From NCBI GenBank assembly GCA_029974635.1, contig JARKQY010000044.1:62001-126000 (forward strand): 64,000 nt of DNA. The letters run 5' to 3'. Numbering within the stretch: the stretch's first letter is position 1; each line of letters begins with the position of its first letter. Below, in pieces: positions 8,425 to 17,567 of this stretch. Below the pieces are notes generated by a model. The model ran no database searches, was not told where the DNA came from, and saw nothing but the letters and a program-made list of their open reading frames with translations. A program made the translations under genes and the position numbers. This DNA comes from Bacillota bacterium (GTDB lineage Bacteria; Bacillota; UBA4882; UBA8346).

Positions 8425-9744
8425 TCACTGAAAATCTTGCAATACCACCGTATATATATCTTCAATCAGTCTTTGCGCGCCGTCATAGCCGACATACGAG
8501 CGGTTTAGCACCATCCGGTCACTGACCGGCAGCGTCACCGATAATTGATAGCCGTTAATCTCCTTAGAGAGTACCCGCTCCCAAGAGCTTCCGACAATCA
8601 AGGGGCGGCTATGAAAGTTAATCCGCCGTATCTGCTCATGGACCTCGCCGCCGTCATTGGTAAAAACCACCGGGGCCTTAATTCCTTCAATAAACTCTTC
8701 GAATTCGGCGGCAATATCTTTTTGATACTCCACCGGAGCATCATCGGTGATAAACTGAGTCTCCGGCAACAGCCCCAAGTCATTGATGAGAAACCGCGAA
8801 ACCCCCAGGGCATAAAAACTGTCGGCGATGGTTACAAAGCGCCGCGGCATCATCCGGGTTTCCAACAAAATATCGGCGGCTCGTTCAATGTAATAATAAT
8901 AATCGTTTTCGGACTCCACAATGAGTTGTTCAACGGGTTCAGTTGCTATCCCGGCGAATTGGGCCACAGTCCTCAAAAACTTGCCGGTCTCGGTAGGCCC
9001 AATGGGCAGGGCCGGATAATGCAAAAAAGGAGTGCCGTATTGCTCCTGAAGTAGTTTTACATTGCGCAATCCGACCCAGGGAGAGATTAGCAGATTAAAT
9101 TGAGCTTGCGGCACTTTGTTTAAAGCATTGACACCCCGGCCGGGTCCAAAGATAATATTGGGCTTGAGCCCGATCCGGGATAACAGCCCGGCAATCGTAT
9201 GTAAATTACCGGTCCAGAAAGCGTCATGGAAGGGCACCACGGACCAAATATTTACTAAGCCGTTTTCAATGGCGCCGCCTGCCGGCGGCAGATATTGTTC
9301 AAAGATGGCGTTTAAAACCAGCTCATGGCCATATAAATTCGTCCCCTTAAAACCGCCGGTTTCCGCATAGACTAATGGTTTTCCCTGCTCCTGAAATTCC
9401 TTGGCCACTTCCGCCACATCGTCTCCTACTATATCCGAGGTACAGCCGGTTAAGACCACAAATAAATCCGCCTTCAAGACTTTGAAAGAATTTGCAACCA
9501 CTTCGCGTAAACGGGTGGTCCCGCCGAAGATGATCTCTTTTTCGCTGGCATTGGTGGAAGGAACCGTATGTCCTCCGGTATAGCCCGAGCCCTGGCAGCC
9601 ATTTTCCAGCCCCAGGACATCCCATAGTTTTTGGCCGCAGCCGGGTCCGGCATGGAGGATGGGAACAGCCCGCTCAATTGCCAATACCGATTGTAAAGCG
9701 CCTAACGCACAAACGTGCCGCATTTGTTCAACTACTTGCGCCAT
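8425..9744 (-). CDS. Nitrogenase component-1-like K subunit (pair 1)
   Basis: 439 residues, Oxidored_nitro family. Cys12, Cys36 and Cys101 (in HVCALGAL, AGPGCGQK and LTGCTSDIVGDD) align with the three P-cluster cysteines of NifK. It is shorter than NifK (about 520) and lacks its N-terminal extension. The start overlaps the stop of the D-like gene (TGATG), so the two are translationally coupled and likely form an alpha2-beta2 protein. The inferred role is the partner subunit of a nitrogenase-like reductase acting on organosulfur compounds, by analogy with MarK. The genuine nitrogenase beta subunit is unlikely given length and context. Confidence 0.85.
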   Translation of the reverse strand: MAQVVEQMRHVCALGALQSVLAIERAVPILHAGPGCGQKLWDVLGLENGCQGSGYTGGHTVPSTNASEKEIIFGGTTRLREVVANSFKVLKADLFVVLTGCTSDIVGDDVAEVAKEFQEQGKPLVYAETGGFKGTNLYGHELVLNAIFEQYLPPAGGAIENGLVNIWSVVPFHDAFWTGNLHTIAGLLSRIGLKPNIIFGPGRGVNALNKVPQAQFNLLISPWVGLRNVKLLQEQYGTPFLHYPALPIGPTETGKFLRTVAQFAGIATEPVEQLIVESENDYYYYIERAADILLETRMMPRRFVTIADSFYALGVSRFLINDLGLLPETQFITDDAPVEYQKDIAAEFEEFIEGIKAPVVFTNDGGEVHEQIRRINFHSRPLIVGSSWERVLSKEINGYQLSVTLPVSDRMVLNRSYVGYDGAQRLIEDIYTVVLQDFQ

Positions 9745-11210
9745 CAGATCACTGCCTCCTCAAGTAAGCTAAAAGTCTCCTGTTGCAGCCACCAATCACT
9801 ATAAGGCAGTTCAATCCGGGCCGCCAGATTCTTGGCCAGACTCCGGTTGGCCAAGGTATCGATAAGCCGGTAGCCGAAATCCAACAACCCTTGATAACCA
9901 AAGGCGCTGTATTCATCCGCGACCATCGCCGCGGCGATCCCCATCTTGGTAGACCAGACGGAGGTACCGCCATGACGCGATACATATAGATCGGGCTTTA
10001 GTTTATGTAACAGATTGAGAATCTCAAAATTTTGTTGATCGCAGACGCTAACCGGCAAGTCCTTCTCTGCCGATGATAGTTTCAGCGAAGACTCCGGACA
10101 GGTTCCATGATCGTACTGCTGATCGAAATGCCAGGTTGCCCCCCATAATACTTCCAAACCCAACTCTTCCAGGACTCGCACATAATTATGGCCGAAACTG
10201 GGTCCCATTCCCACCACCGCAGTTTTGCCGTGCAATTGGGCTCTAATCTCTTCAAGTTCCGGGGCGATCCGTTTCTTTTCTTCCACAATAAACTCTTCTA
10301 CCTTTTCCTCTCTCCCGGTGGCTTTACCCAACCCCCGCAGCCAGCTATCCATTCCGGCAATGCCGTGGGGTTGCAATGATTTTACATAGGGAACCCCGTA
10401 ATGCTCCTCCAACCCGTTTCCCAAATAACCTCCCAAAGTGCCGCAGATGCTGATAGTAGCCGCTGATTCGGAGATTCTGGACAATTCTTCAATAGTACTG
10501 AAAGGAGCGATAAAGACCGGTTTCAGGTCAAAACGGGCGAATATATTGGTGATAGCATCCTTGGCGCTGCCTCTGAAGTTAATCATGTTGACGTTATTGG
10601 TCTTTTTCTCCGGCGGCTTGACGATCCAAGTCAAGATGGCGTGATAAGCGGCATCAAAACCCGAAGCCCACACTTTGGAACGAAACCCTTCACAAAACAC
10701 CGGCGCCAGCGGAACCGGGATCTCCTGCCGCAATTCATCGATAACCCCGTTGATATCCTCACCGATAACCGCCGAGGTGCATGAGGTGGTCACAAAAATC
10801 GCTTTCGGTCGATAGCGCCGGTAAGCTTCCCGGATCGCTTCCCTTAATTTGTTGGCGGCGCCAAAGACCGTATCTTCCTCGGTCATATTAGTGCAAATAA
10901 ACTTGACATTCTGATTTTCCCAGTTGCGGACCTTGTTCCCCCATTTGTTTTGGACGTTGGAACCAATCGAATCCGCAGCGCAACCTATGGGCGCGTGACT
11001 CACAATGGCGGCATCCCGGATTCCCGACAAATGCCCCTGGGCGCAGCCCGAGCTACAAGCGCTGGTCTGGCTAAACAAACGTTCCCGGTTTTTTAAGGCG
11101 CAACCACTCGCTTTGGATACCAGGTCTTTAATGGTCCCTTGATAACCGGTAATTGCTCCCAACCGGTTCTCCCGAGTCGGAGATTCCAGGTTTTGAATGT
11201 TTATCGGCAT
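9744..11210 (-). CDS. Nitrogenase component-1-like D subunit (pair 1)
   Basis: 488 residues from the ATG at 11210, chosen over an upstream start because AGGAGGG precedes it. Cys52/56, Cys77 and Cys144 (CTSAVIGED) match the NifD P-cluster cysteines. Cys256 in ISICGTLGGYLGNGLEEHYG aligns with the FeMo-cofactor ligand Cys275. Where NifD has His442 (MHSWDYSGPY), this protein reads MVADEYSAFGY, so that ligand is absent. This suggests a P-cluster plus a simpler Fe-S cofactor. It is preceded by a NifX-like gene in the same operon. It most resembles the D subunit of pair 3 (34978-36456). Confidence 0.85.
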   Translation of the reverse strand: MPINIQNLESPTRENRLGAITGYQGTIKDLVSKASGCALKNRERLFSQTSACSSGCAQGHLSGIRDAAIVSHAPIGCAADSIGSNVQNKWGNKVRNWENQNVKFICTNMTEEDTVFGAANKLREAIREAYRRYRPKAIFVTTSCTSAVIGEDINGVIDELRQEIPVPLAPVFCEGFRSKVWASGFDAAYHAILTWIVKPPEKKTNNVNMINFRGSAKDAITNIFARFDLKPVFIAPFSTIEELSRISESAATISICGTLGGYLGNGLEEHYGVPYVKSLQPHGIAGMDSWLRGLGKATGREEKVEEFIVEEKKRIAPELEEIRAQLHGKTAVVGMGPSFGHNYVRVLEELGLEVLWGATWHFDQQYDHGTCPESSLKLSSAEKDLPVSVCDQQNFEILNLLHKLKPDLYVSRHGGTSVWSTKMGIAAAMVADEYSAFGYQGLLDFGYRLIDTLANRSLAKNLAARIELPYSDWWLQQETFSLLEEAVI

Positions 11211-11242
11211 GATAGTTCCCTCCTTTTTTCTTGTCAAATGAG

Positions 11243-11620
11243 TCATTCCAGATTTTTGAGATAATTCTTAACTTCGTATGATGACGCCAGTCTGGCTAAG
11301 GTCTGATCGATCAATCCGGAAACTGCATAACCTTTAATCTCTTTTATTCTCAATAACTCAATGACTCTCGGGCCGATTTGGCTTGCCAATACCAAGCGGC
11401 AATCCGAAAGCAATTCAACAATATTTTCAACGGCAGCGGCATCATGCTGAACCCCGCCGCAATGCGGCGAGGCGATTTCCCTGACTTCAGCCAGTGTGAA
11501 CCGGGAATCAACCAAATCAAAGATCAAAAAATGGCGGGCTCTGCCGAAGTGTTCATTAATCGTTTGATTATCACTGCTAGCTATGGCTATCTTAAATGAC
11601 ATAACCCGACCCACCTTCAA
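11243..11620 (-). CDS. NifX/NifB-C-terminal-like cofactor-binding protein
   Basis: 125 residues, 'dinitrogenase iron-molybdenum cofactor' family, beginning MKVGRVMSFKIAIASSDNQ with the conserved NEHFGRARHFLIFD segment; the ATG at 11599 (MSFKIAIA) is an alternative start. Such proteins carry or park Fe-S/Mo clusters during nitrogenase cofactor delivery. It is the first gene of the pair-1 operon, right behind the attenuator-like leader at 11629-11676, so a cluster-chaperone role for the D/K pair is likely. It resembles the orphan copy at 20762-21103. Confidence 0.8.
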   Translation of the reverse strand: MKVGRVMSFKIAIASSDNQTINEHFGRARHFLIFDLVDSRFTLAEVREIASPHCGGVQHDAAAVENIVELLSDCRLVLASQIGPRVIELLRIKEIKGYAVSGLIDQTLARLASSYEVKNYLKNLE

Positions 11621-11628
11621 TCCTAATC

Positions 11629-11657
11629 AAAAAGGCCGAGATTTAGTGATCTCAGCC
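11629..11657 (-). terminator. Intrinsic terminator in leader B
   Basis: GGCTGAGAT pairs with ATCTCGGCC (one G-T pair) around CACTAA, followed by TTTTT. It precedes the NifX-like start and so should attenuate the pair-1 operon. Confidence 0.8.
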
Positions 11658-11676
11658 TCCAGTTCTCTGGTCAACC
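11654..11676 (-). promoter_or_regulatory. Conserved leader hairpin B (candidate antiterminator)
   Basis: Second copy of the leader element: GGU, UGA, a CCAG/CTGG hairpin with loop AGAA, AG, GCU. Compared with copies A and C the outer AGC becomes GGU, which still pairs with GCU through G-U wobbles; this supports a real outer helix. The GGCT is shared with the terminator stem. Confidence 0.6.
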
Positions 11677-11741
11677 TGATCGATGATCAAAAACACGAAT
11701 CATCGCTTTGTAATTTCCTAGTTTTCCTACTGGTTTAGTAT

Positions 11742-11770
11742 ATTTTATAACGTTTGTTATACTTTGTCAA
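11742..11770 (-). promoter_or_regulatory. Sigma-A-type promoter of the pair-1 nitrogenase-like operon
   Basis: On the minus strand TTGACA (11770-11765), a 17-base spacer and TAAAAT (11747-11742). A CCTACTGGTTTA stretch (plus strand, 11725-11736) follows the -10 and resembles boxes near cysK and the corrinoid-protein gene. Confidence 0.7.
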
Positions 11771-11800
11771 TAGCTAAACTAAAAGTTCTGCATTTTCGAA

Positions 11801-11843
11801 GGTTGTCGAAAAAGTAATTTTTAAAATCCTTTTGGGACAGCCT
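11801..11843 (-). terminator. Hairpin repeat after the pair-2 operon
   Basis: Inverted repeat with GGCTGTCCC at one end and GACAACC at the other, 16 bases behind the stop of the K-like gene. It is related to 5825-5879. Confidence 0.45.
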
Positions 11844-11858
11844 CTGCATATAAATATT

Positions 11859-13196
11859 TCAACGCGCCGCGATGCAGCTCCCCAATAGATCTTCAATCAA
11901 ACGCAATCCGCCGCGGAATCCCGTATATCCCCGATCAATGATGGCCCGGTTGGCCACCGGAAAACTAACGCTTAAATGAGCAGCGCCCAATGATAGCGCC
12001 AGCTCTCTATCCAGCGAGCTGCCCAGGACAAATCCCGGGGCAAAAGCATTATAATATTTCTGACCATGAAACTCCGGCCAATTTTGCTTGAAATGCCGGA
12101 TCACTTCGCTGGTATCCGTTTCAAACACCACTACCGGTTGCAAGCCCGATTCCAGATCAAAACGCTGGGAAAAAAGCTGTTGTTGAGTTTCATTCAACGG
12201 ATCGCTAAAGACGACCAACTCCGGCAGCCAGCCTAAATCGTCGGCCAGAAATTTGGTCAAGGAGACGGCATAATTCGCATCGCCAATGACAATGACATGG
12301 CGTTGTAAATCCAGATCATTATAGCCTTCCAGCAATGGTTCCAAATATTTGTAATACCTTTGTTTTTCCTGCGTTACGAATTTCTCAACCGTGGCCGGAT
12401 CTATTCCGGCAGCTTCTCCCGCTTGCCGGAGAAATTCATGCGTAGCTGAAGGCCCTACCGGCAGAGGCGTCACTATGAAAGGTGTACCGTGAATCTCCTT
12501 AAAAAGCTCAGCTGCTTCAACACCGTAAAGATCAGAGACTACAATATTCAACGCTGCGCTGCCGGCTTTTTGAATCTCCGGTAATGTATCATCCTGAGTA
12601 AAGAAAGTATTGACTTCAAATCCCAATTTCTCAAGCAGCAGGCGCAATCCTTCGAGGTTGCCCCGCCAAAAAACATCCATAAAGGGGACGATTCCCCATA
12701 GATTGACTTTGTTTTTCTTTTTCTCCAGTCCTTTAGTGAGATAATTTTTAAACAAAGATTGCAGCACCAATTCATAGCCATAATAAGAATTCCCCTTAAA
12801 GCCGCCGGTTTCCGCGTGAATTATGGGAACTCCTTCTTCCCGAAACTGGTTAATCACCGCCCGGACATCATCACCGATGATTTCCGTAACGCATCCGGTG
12901 ATGACAAAGTACAACTCTCCCGCGATGATATCCAAAGTATGGCGGATCTCTTCCCGGAGCCGGTCAACCCCGCCAAACACAACCTCTTTCTCCTGGACAT
13001 TGGAACAGGGAACATGTAAAGCGCCGCAATAACCGCCGACTTGCAAGCCACTGCCGCCGTTTTGGGTCCAAGTAATATTTCCGGCGCAACCAGGCGCCGC
13101 ATGCAAAACCGGAATGGCTCCCGGTAAAGCGGTGATGGTCTCCATGGCGCCGCCCAACGCGCAAAAATAACGGGGACGTTCAATGAAGTTAGGCAT
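11859..13196 (-). CDS. Nitrogenase component-1-like K subunit (pair 2)
   Basis: 445 residues. Cys12 (RYFCALGG), Cys37 (AAPGCAGN) and Cys102 (TGCVTEIIGDD) correspond to the NifK P-cluster cysteines. Like pair 1 it lacks the long NifK N-terminus. It overlaps the D gene by 8 bases and has its own strong AGGAGGAG site. Additional cysteines (GGYCGAL, HVPCSNV) are unlike pairs 1 and 3. Partner of 13189-14712 in a second nitrogenase-like enzyme of unknown substrate. Confidence 0.85.
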   Translation of the reverse strand: MPNFIERPRYFCALGGAMETITALPGAIPVLHAAPGCAGNITWTQNGGSGLQVGGYCGALHVPCSNVQEKEVVFGGVDRLREEIRHTLDIIAGELYFVITGCVTEIIGDDVRAVINQFREEGVPIIHAETGGFKGNSYYGYELVLQSLFKNYLTKGLEKKKNKVNLWGIVPFMDVFWRGNLEGLRLLLEKLGFEVNTFFTQDDTLPEIQKAGSAALNIVVSDLYGVEAAELFKEIHGTPFIVTPLPVGPSATHEFLRQAGEAAGIDPATVEKFVTQEKQRYYKYLEPLLEGYNDLDLQRHVIVIGDANYAVSLTKFLADDLGWLPELVVFSDPLNETQQQLFSQRFDLESGLQPVVVFETDTSEVIRHFKQNWPEFHGQKYYNAFAPGFVLGSSLDRELALSLGAAHLSVSFPVANRAIIDRGYTGFRGGLRLIEDLLGSCIAAR

Positions 13197-14712
13197 GGTT
13201 TACTCCTCCTTGAGCTTTGATGTGGCTGAACGGTTCGGCCTCATACCAGCGTTCATGGTAGGGCAAACGAATATATTCGCAGGCTTTGCGGTTGAAGGAT
13301 GGATTTTTCAACTGGCGGTAAACCCGGCGGGCCATTTCATAAACCCCTTTATAACCGATATAATTCAAACCGGTATTATAAATAACATGGGTGGCGATGC
13401 CGAGTTTGGCTGCGGTGGCATTTCCGTTCCAGTGTCCCAAAAACAAGTCCGGTTTGAGTTTTTTCAGCAGGTTCGCTTCCTCAAACGGTTGCGCATTGGC
13501 GATATTGACCACATAATCTTGCCCTGCGATTTTGGACAGCTTCTCGTATTCGATCTCGGCAAACTCATCATGATGGAAGGAACGGATTCCGACGATTTCG
13601 AAACCGAGTTCGGTCAAGAGATAAGCGTTAGCGAAAGCCCGGATCTCGCCGGCATTGATAAAAGCCTTTTTCCCGGCAAAGAGGGGTTTGAATTCCGCCA
13701 AAGCCTCTTCAAGTTCCGCGACCTCCCGGGCAATAATATTTTCCGCCAGTTCCTCCAAGTGGAAGAAGGCCGCCACATCCCGGAGCCAGTGGTTGGTATT
13801 TTCGATGCCGATGGGCATATGTTGCAAGATATAGGGTACCCCGTATTTTTCCTGCAGGTGTTTCAAGATGTAATCATCGTGAGTGGGACAGGTGCTGATG
13901 GATAAGGCCGCATACTTCACCCGGTACATCTCCTCCGGTTTGCTGAATACCGGGAAGATATTGACTGACAATCCCAGTGAACGCAGCAGTCTTTCCAGCT
14001 CTTGTTCGTCCACCCGGCCCATGGAAGAAACATTCATCAAATTTACAGTTCTGCTTAAGCGATGTTTCTCTTTCAGGTCTTCCAGTTCATCCGGGATGAT
14101 CCGGGTTTCTTCTTCCGGGTCATCCAGCAGATTCCGTCCCAGCGAGTGATAGACCGCATCATAGGCAGTGGCCCAAATCTTGGTTTTGAAGCCTTCACAA
14201 TGAACCGGCAGGATTTTGGCGCTGATCTCCCCTTGCAATCTGGCGGCTACCCCATCAATGTCATCGCCGATGATCCCGGGGACACATCCGGCCACTACAA
14301 TAATGGTTGCCGGACGATAACGCCGGTAAGCTTCCCGGATGGCGGCTTCTAGTTTGGGTTCCCCGCCGTTAACAACTTCCGACTCATTCAAAGCAGTGGA
14401 GAGCCATAAAGCATCCTTCACCCGGCCCCAACGGATATTTCCGCCCGAACGAACGTTGGCATTTTGAGAGTGGGCGCAGGAACCGCAGCCGATAGCCCCG
14501 TGAAGTATAACCACACTATCCGGGAGGCTGTTTAACATCGCTAAGCCGGGCAATAAAAGACAGATGGAACCTTGGGTAAAACTGCGTTCCTGGTCGGCGA
14601 TGCAACCGCCCTGCTTCCCTTTAGCCAAACCACAAATACTCCCGCCATATGCAATACGAGCTTGCAAGCGGTCTTCCCGTTTCGGCGGCTCTTTATTATC
14701 CAGATAACTCAT
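13189..14712 (-). CDS. Nitrogenase component-1-like D subunit (pair 2)
   Basis: 507 residues. Cys51, Cys76 (GAIGCGSC) and Cys143 (AGCVPGIIGDD) match the P-cluster set, and Cys275 (SISTCPTHDD) aligns with the NifD cofactor cysteine. The region of His442 reads HVIYNTGLNYIGYKG, with no histidine at the aligned place. The N-terminus (RIAYGGSICGLAKG) differs from the ITGFQG/ITGYQG of pairs 3 and 1, so this pair is a distinct subgroup and may act on another substrate. The ATG follows GGAGGG. A promoter-like TTGTAA-N17-TATAAA lies upstream. Confidence 0.85.
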   Translation of the reverse strand: MSYLDNKEPPKREDRLQARIAYGGSICGLAKGKQGGCIADQERSFTQGSICLLLPGLAMLNSLPDSVVILHGAIGCGSCAHSQNANVRSGGNIRWGRVKDALWLSTALNESEVVNGGEPKLEAAIREAYRRYRPATIIVVAGCVPGIIGDDIDGVAARLQGEISAKILPVHCEGFKTKIWATAYDAVYHSLGRNLLDDPEEETRIIPDELEDLKEKHRLSRTVNLMNVSSMGRVDEQELERLLRSLGLSVNIFPVFSKPEEMYRVKYAALSISTCPTHDDYILKHLQEKYGVPYILQHMPIGIENTNHWLRDVAAFFHLEELAENIIAREVAELEEALAEFKPLFAGKKAFINAGEIRAFANAYLLTELGFEIVGIRSFHHDEFAEIEYEKLSKIAGQDYVVNIANAQPFEEANLLKKLKPDLFLGHWNGNATAAKLGIATHVIYNTGLNYIGYKGVYEMARRVYRQLKNPSFNRKACEYIRLPYHERWYEAEPFSHIKAQGGVNHA

Positions 14713-14802
14713 CCAATGATCCCTCCGCAGCTTGAAATTTTGATTTTGATACTTATAATAGATTCTTTATATTACGTTGCATATAATGTTACAAGACTTT
14801 AT

Positions 14803-15831
14803 TTAATGTAACTTAGTGTTATGGGCCGTTTCAATCATCGCCTGAATGTTGGCCAGGGGAACTCCGGGCGGAATATCACAGCCCGGCATTAATATATAAC
14901 CGGGGATGCCGTTTGTTTTCTGGATACACTCCCGGCAAGCGTCGATCACTTCTGGAACCGTTGCATTCTGCATAATCCCTACCGGGTTCATGTTTCCGGC
15001 CAAAGCGATTTTACCGCCGAGTATTTCTTTGGCCTTGCTCAAATCCACTTTATAATCCACCGAAAGAACATCGGTGCCGCTCTCCGGGATTAAATCCAGC
15101 CGGTTGGTAATATTGCCGCAAATATGAATACTCACAAATACTCCCTTTTGATGTAATTTGGCCACAATTTTCCGCAAATAGGGCAGGACAAACTCTCTGA
15201 ATTGTTCGCGGGAGATGAGATCTCCGGAGGCGGACGGATCGGCGATGGAGATGATTTCTACTCCGGCCGTAATAAACGGTTCCAAATATTGATAACAAAG
15301 CTCGGTGGCAACCTCAAGTACCGTAAAGACGGCTTGCCGGTCTTTATAAATGCTCCGCATCAACTTTTCAATCCCGTAAATATGTCCCGCCAGGGTGAAC
15401 GGTCCCCATTGACTGCTGCCCACCAGCGCCTGCGAACCTATCTTTTGGCTCAGGATTTCAGCCGCCTGCCACAGGCTTTGAATATCCTGGTCTTCCTTAA
15501 TACGTTCCAACCGGATTCCGCCAATCTCAGCGAGACTGTTCAATAATGGCTCTTGAATATCCGGTGCGCCTTTGGTCCGGAATTTAATCTTGCCGCCCAA
15601 GGCTCGAATGGCTAAATTATGATATCCGGAACCAACCCAAACCATATCCGATTGAACTTCATCATAAGTTTCGCTAATAATTTGGGCGTTTAACTCCGGC
15701 TTGCCCAGAATATCCCGGAGTGAATATCCCCGGCGGTTAAAGGTCCAAACTCCGCCCGATAAAAGCGCCACCGCAACCCTGGGTGTTTCTTCCCGCCGGA
15801 TGGTCTTTATAATAATTTCTTTGGCAATCAT
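14803..15831 (-). CDS. UROD-family corrinoid methyltransferase (MtaA/MtsA-like) 1
   Basis: 342 residues, uroporphyrinogen decarboxylase superfamily. The zinc-thiol motif is present as HICGN (about 239-243) with a second cysteine in MPGCDIPPGVPL near the end, as in MtaA, MtbA, CmuA and MtsA, which move methyl groups between a corrinoid protein and a thiol. UROD proper lacks this His-Cys-Cys set. It sits beside an activator, a second UROD-type enzyme and a corrinoid protein. In a sulfur island the most likely methyl donors are methylated thiols (dimethyl sulfide, methanethiol), but this is inferred. Confidence 0.8.
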   Translation of the reverse strand: MIAKEIIIKTIRREETPRVAVALLSGGVWTFNRRGYSLRDILGKPELNAQIISETYDEVQSDMVWVGSGYHNLAIRALGGKIKFRTKGAPDIQEPLLNSLAEIGGIRLERIKEDQDIQSLWQAAEILSQKIGSQALVGSSQWGPFTLAGHIYGIEKLMRSIYKDRQAVFTVLEVATELCYQYLEPFITAGVEIISIADPSASGDLISREQFREFVLPYLRKIVAKLHQKGVFVSIHICGNITNRLDLIPESGTDVLSVDYKVDLSKAKEILGGKIALAGNMNPVGIMQNATVPEVIDACRECIQKTNGIPGYILMPGCDIPPGVPLANIQAMIETAHNTKLH

Positions 15832-15890
15832 CCCTAAACCCCCATTATTAGTTATCTGGTTATCTAGTGGTTGTAACTAAAGAATAACTA

Positions 15891-17567
15891 TCAAACCTCT
15901 TCAAATCCCAGGCACTTCACAAATACGCGATCAAAATCCTGATAATCGGCTAGTTCGATCCGGCCTACCCGTTTCACTAAAGCCTTCATATCCCGCCGGT
16001 AGTTTTTATTGAGCAAAAAAGCCTGGCCGCCTGATTTGGAGGTATTTCCGACCATTTCGACTTTTCCGTCGAATTCCGCCGGCAAAAGGCCCAGATTGAT
16101 TAAGCTCTTCACCCGCAAATGATAGCCAAAAGAGCCGGCAATCAATACTTGCTCAACCTCGGCAGCAGTTATGGCTTCATTGGCCAATAAGAATTCAATT
16201 CCCGACCGAATCGCTCCCTTCGCCAATTGGACTTGACGGATGTCTTTTTGCGAAAGCCATACTTGTTCAGATAAAGCAAACACCAGCTTTCCGTCTCGCC
16301 TCGTCAGTCTTTCTTTGATAAATTCAGGAAACTCCATACTTTTCGGATCTTTCAGTTTGCCGTTTTTATCGATGACTCCATGGGCCACCAACTCCCCTAC
16401 GATATCCAGAAGGCCGCTGCCGCATATTCCAACGGATTCAGCTTCACCGATTGTTTTGATGATGATCCCATCAAGGGTGATTTCGAAGGACTCAATGGCT
16501 CCAACTCCGGCCCGCATGCCATGGGTGATATTCATTCCTTCAAAGGCCGGGCCTGCCGCAGTAGATGTTGCTACCAGTTTTCCGTTTACCGCCAATACCA
16601 TTTCGCCATTGGTGCCGATATCCACAAACAGGGTAATTCCTTCCCGTTCATGAAGTTTACAGGCCAAAATTCCCGAAGTGATATCCGCTCCCACATAGGA
16701 TGAGATAATGGGCGGAAGATAAATCAAACCGAATTCAGCAATATCCAAATTGAATTCAATCGCTTTTAAATGCCGGGCGCCGTCGATTACCGGAGTGTAC
16801 GGATATCTGCCCAAACTTTCCGGATTTACATTGGCCGCCAGATGCAGCATACAAGTATTGCCGCTAAAGACTACTTCATAGATATGGCTTTTTTTCACCT
16901 GCGCCTGCTTGGCAATTTCAGTGATCATCCGGTTGATCTCCTGAATCGCTCCGGTATACATCACCGCCAACCCCGCTTTTTCCGAGGCGAAACGAATCCG
17001 GGAAAGGACATCCTGGGCTTGCAGCGCCTGGGGGTTAAGGGCTGATCTGGAACTAAGTTCATCCCCGGTGTTGAGATCAATCAACGCCGCTACCAGCGTG
17101 GTCGTTCCGATATCAACGACCACCCCGTAATTTTTAGCGGCGGAATCTCCTTTTTCGGTCCCCAGGAGCTGGCCATCCATATAGATTAAAGTAGCAGCCA
17201 GCTCGGCATCATATTTTTTGCTGATGGAACAGTCGAGTTCCACCGCCAAACTCTGCCCTTGATCTAATATTTTCAGTCCCTGAGGGGCCGTATTGGGAAT
17301 ATCATCAATGATAACATCGCTGTAAATCTCCGTTTGGCAAGCCAAAACCATGCCGGACGCCAGGGTTCTGTTTGAATGACGGCTGGCCTTTTGAATTACG
17401 TTGCTATCCGACTGAACACTCATCCTTACCAGACATTTACCGCAAGTACCGGCTCCATTACACGGCGATTCAATCATGACTCCGGCTTTTCGGGCCGCTT
17501 CCAAAATCGTGCTCCCTTTTTCAGCCTGAACTGAGACTCCGGCCTGTTTAAAATCAACTCGCACCAT
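15891..17567 (-). CDS. Corrinoid-activating protein, RACo-like (2Fe-2S plus ASKHA domain)
   Basis: 558 residues. The N-terminal 2Fe-2S domain shows CNGAGTCGKC and a later cysteine in GMVLACQT; the rest is a DUF4445/ASKHA ATPase domain with GVVVDIGTTT and FVDIGTNGEM phosphate loops. RACo-type proteins reduce inactive Co(II) corrinoid proteins to Co(I) using ATP. It overlaps the downstream start of the second methyltransferase (17554) and very likely serves the corrinoid protein at 18764. RamA is the other candidate type, but it has C-terminal 4Fe-4S clusters, which are absent here. Confidence 0.85.
   Translation of the reverse strand: MVRVDFKQAGVSVQAEKGSTILEAARKAGVMIESPCNGAGTCGKCLVRMSVQSDSNVIQKASRHSNRTLASGMVLACQTEIYSDVIIDDIPNTAPQGLKILDQGQSLAVELDCSISKKYDAELAATLIYMDGQLLGTEKGDSAAKNYGVVVDIGTTTLVAALIDLNTGDELSSRSALNPQALQAQDVLSRIRFASEKAGLAVMYTGAIQEINRMITEIAKQAQVKKSHIYEVVFSGNTCMLHLAANVNPESLGRYPYTPVIDGARHLKAIEFNLDIAEFGLIYLPPIISSYVGADITSGILACKLHEREGITLFVDIGTNGEMVLAVNGKLVATSTAAGPAFEGMNITHGMRAGVGAIESFEITLDGIIIKTIGEAESVGICGSGLLDIVGELVAHGVIDKNGKLKDPKSMEFPEFIKERLTRRDGKLVFALSEQVWLSQKDIRQVQLAKGAIRSGIEFLLANEAITAAEVEQVLIAGSFGYHLRVKSLINLGLLPAEFDGKVEMVGNTSKSGGQAFLLNKNYRRDMKALVKRVGRIELADYQDFDRVFVKCLGFEEV

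Noticed and set aside
8425..14712. Genuine molybdenum nitrogenase nifDK/nifEN
   Set aside because: Proteins are too short, the His442 equivalent is missing, and no nifH, nifB, nifEN or nifV is present; the neighbours are sulfur genes.
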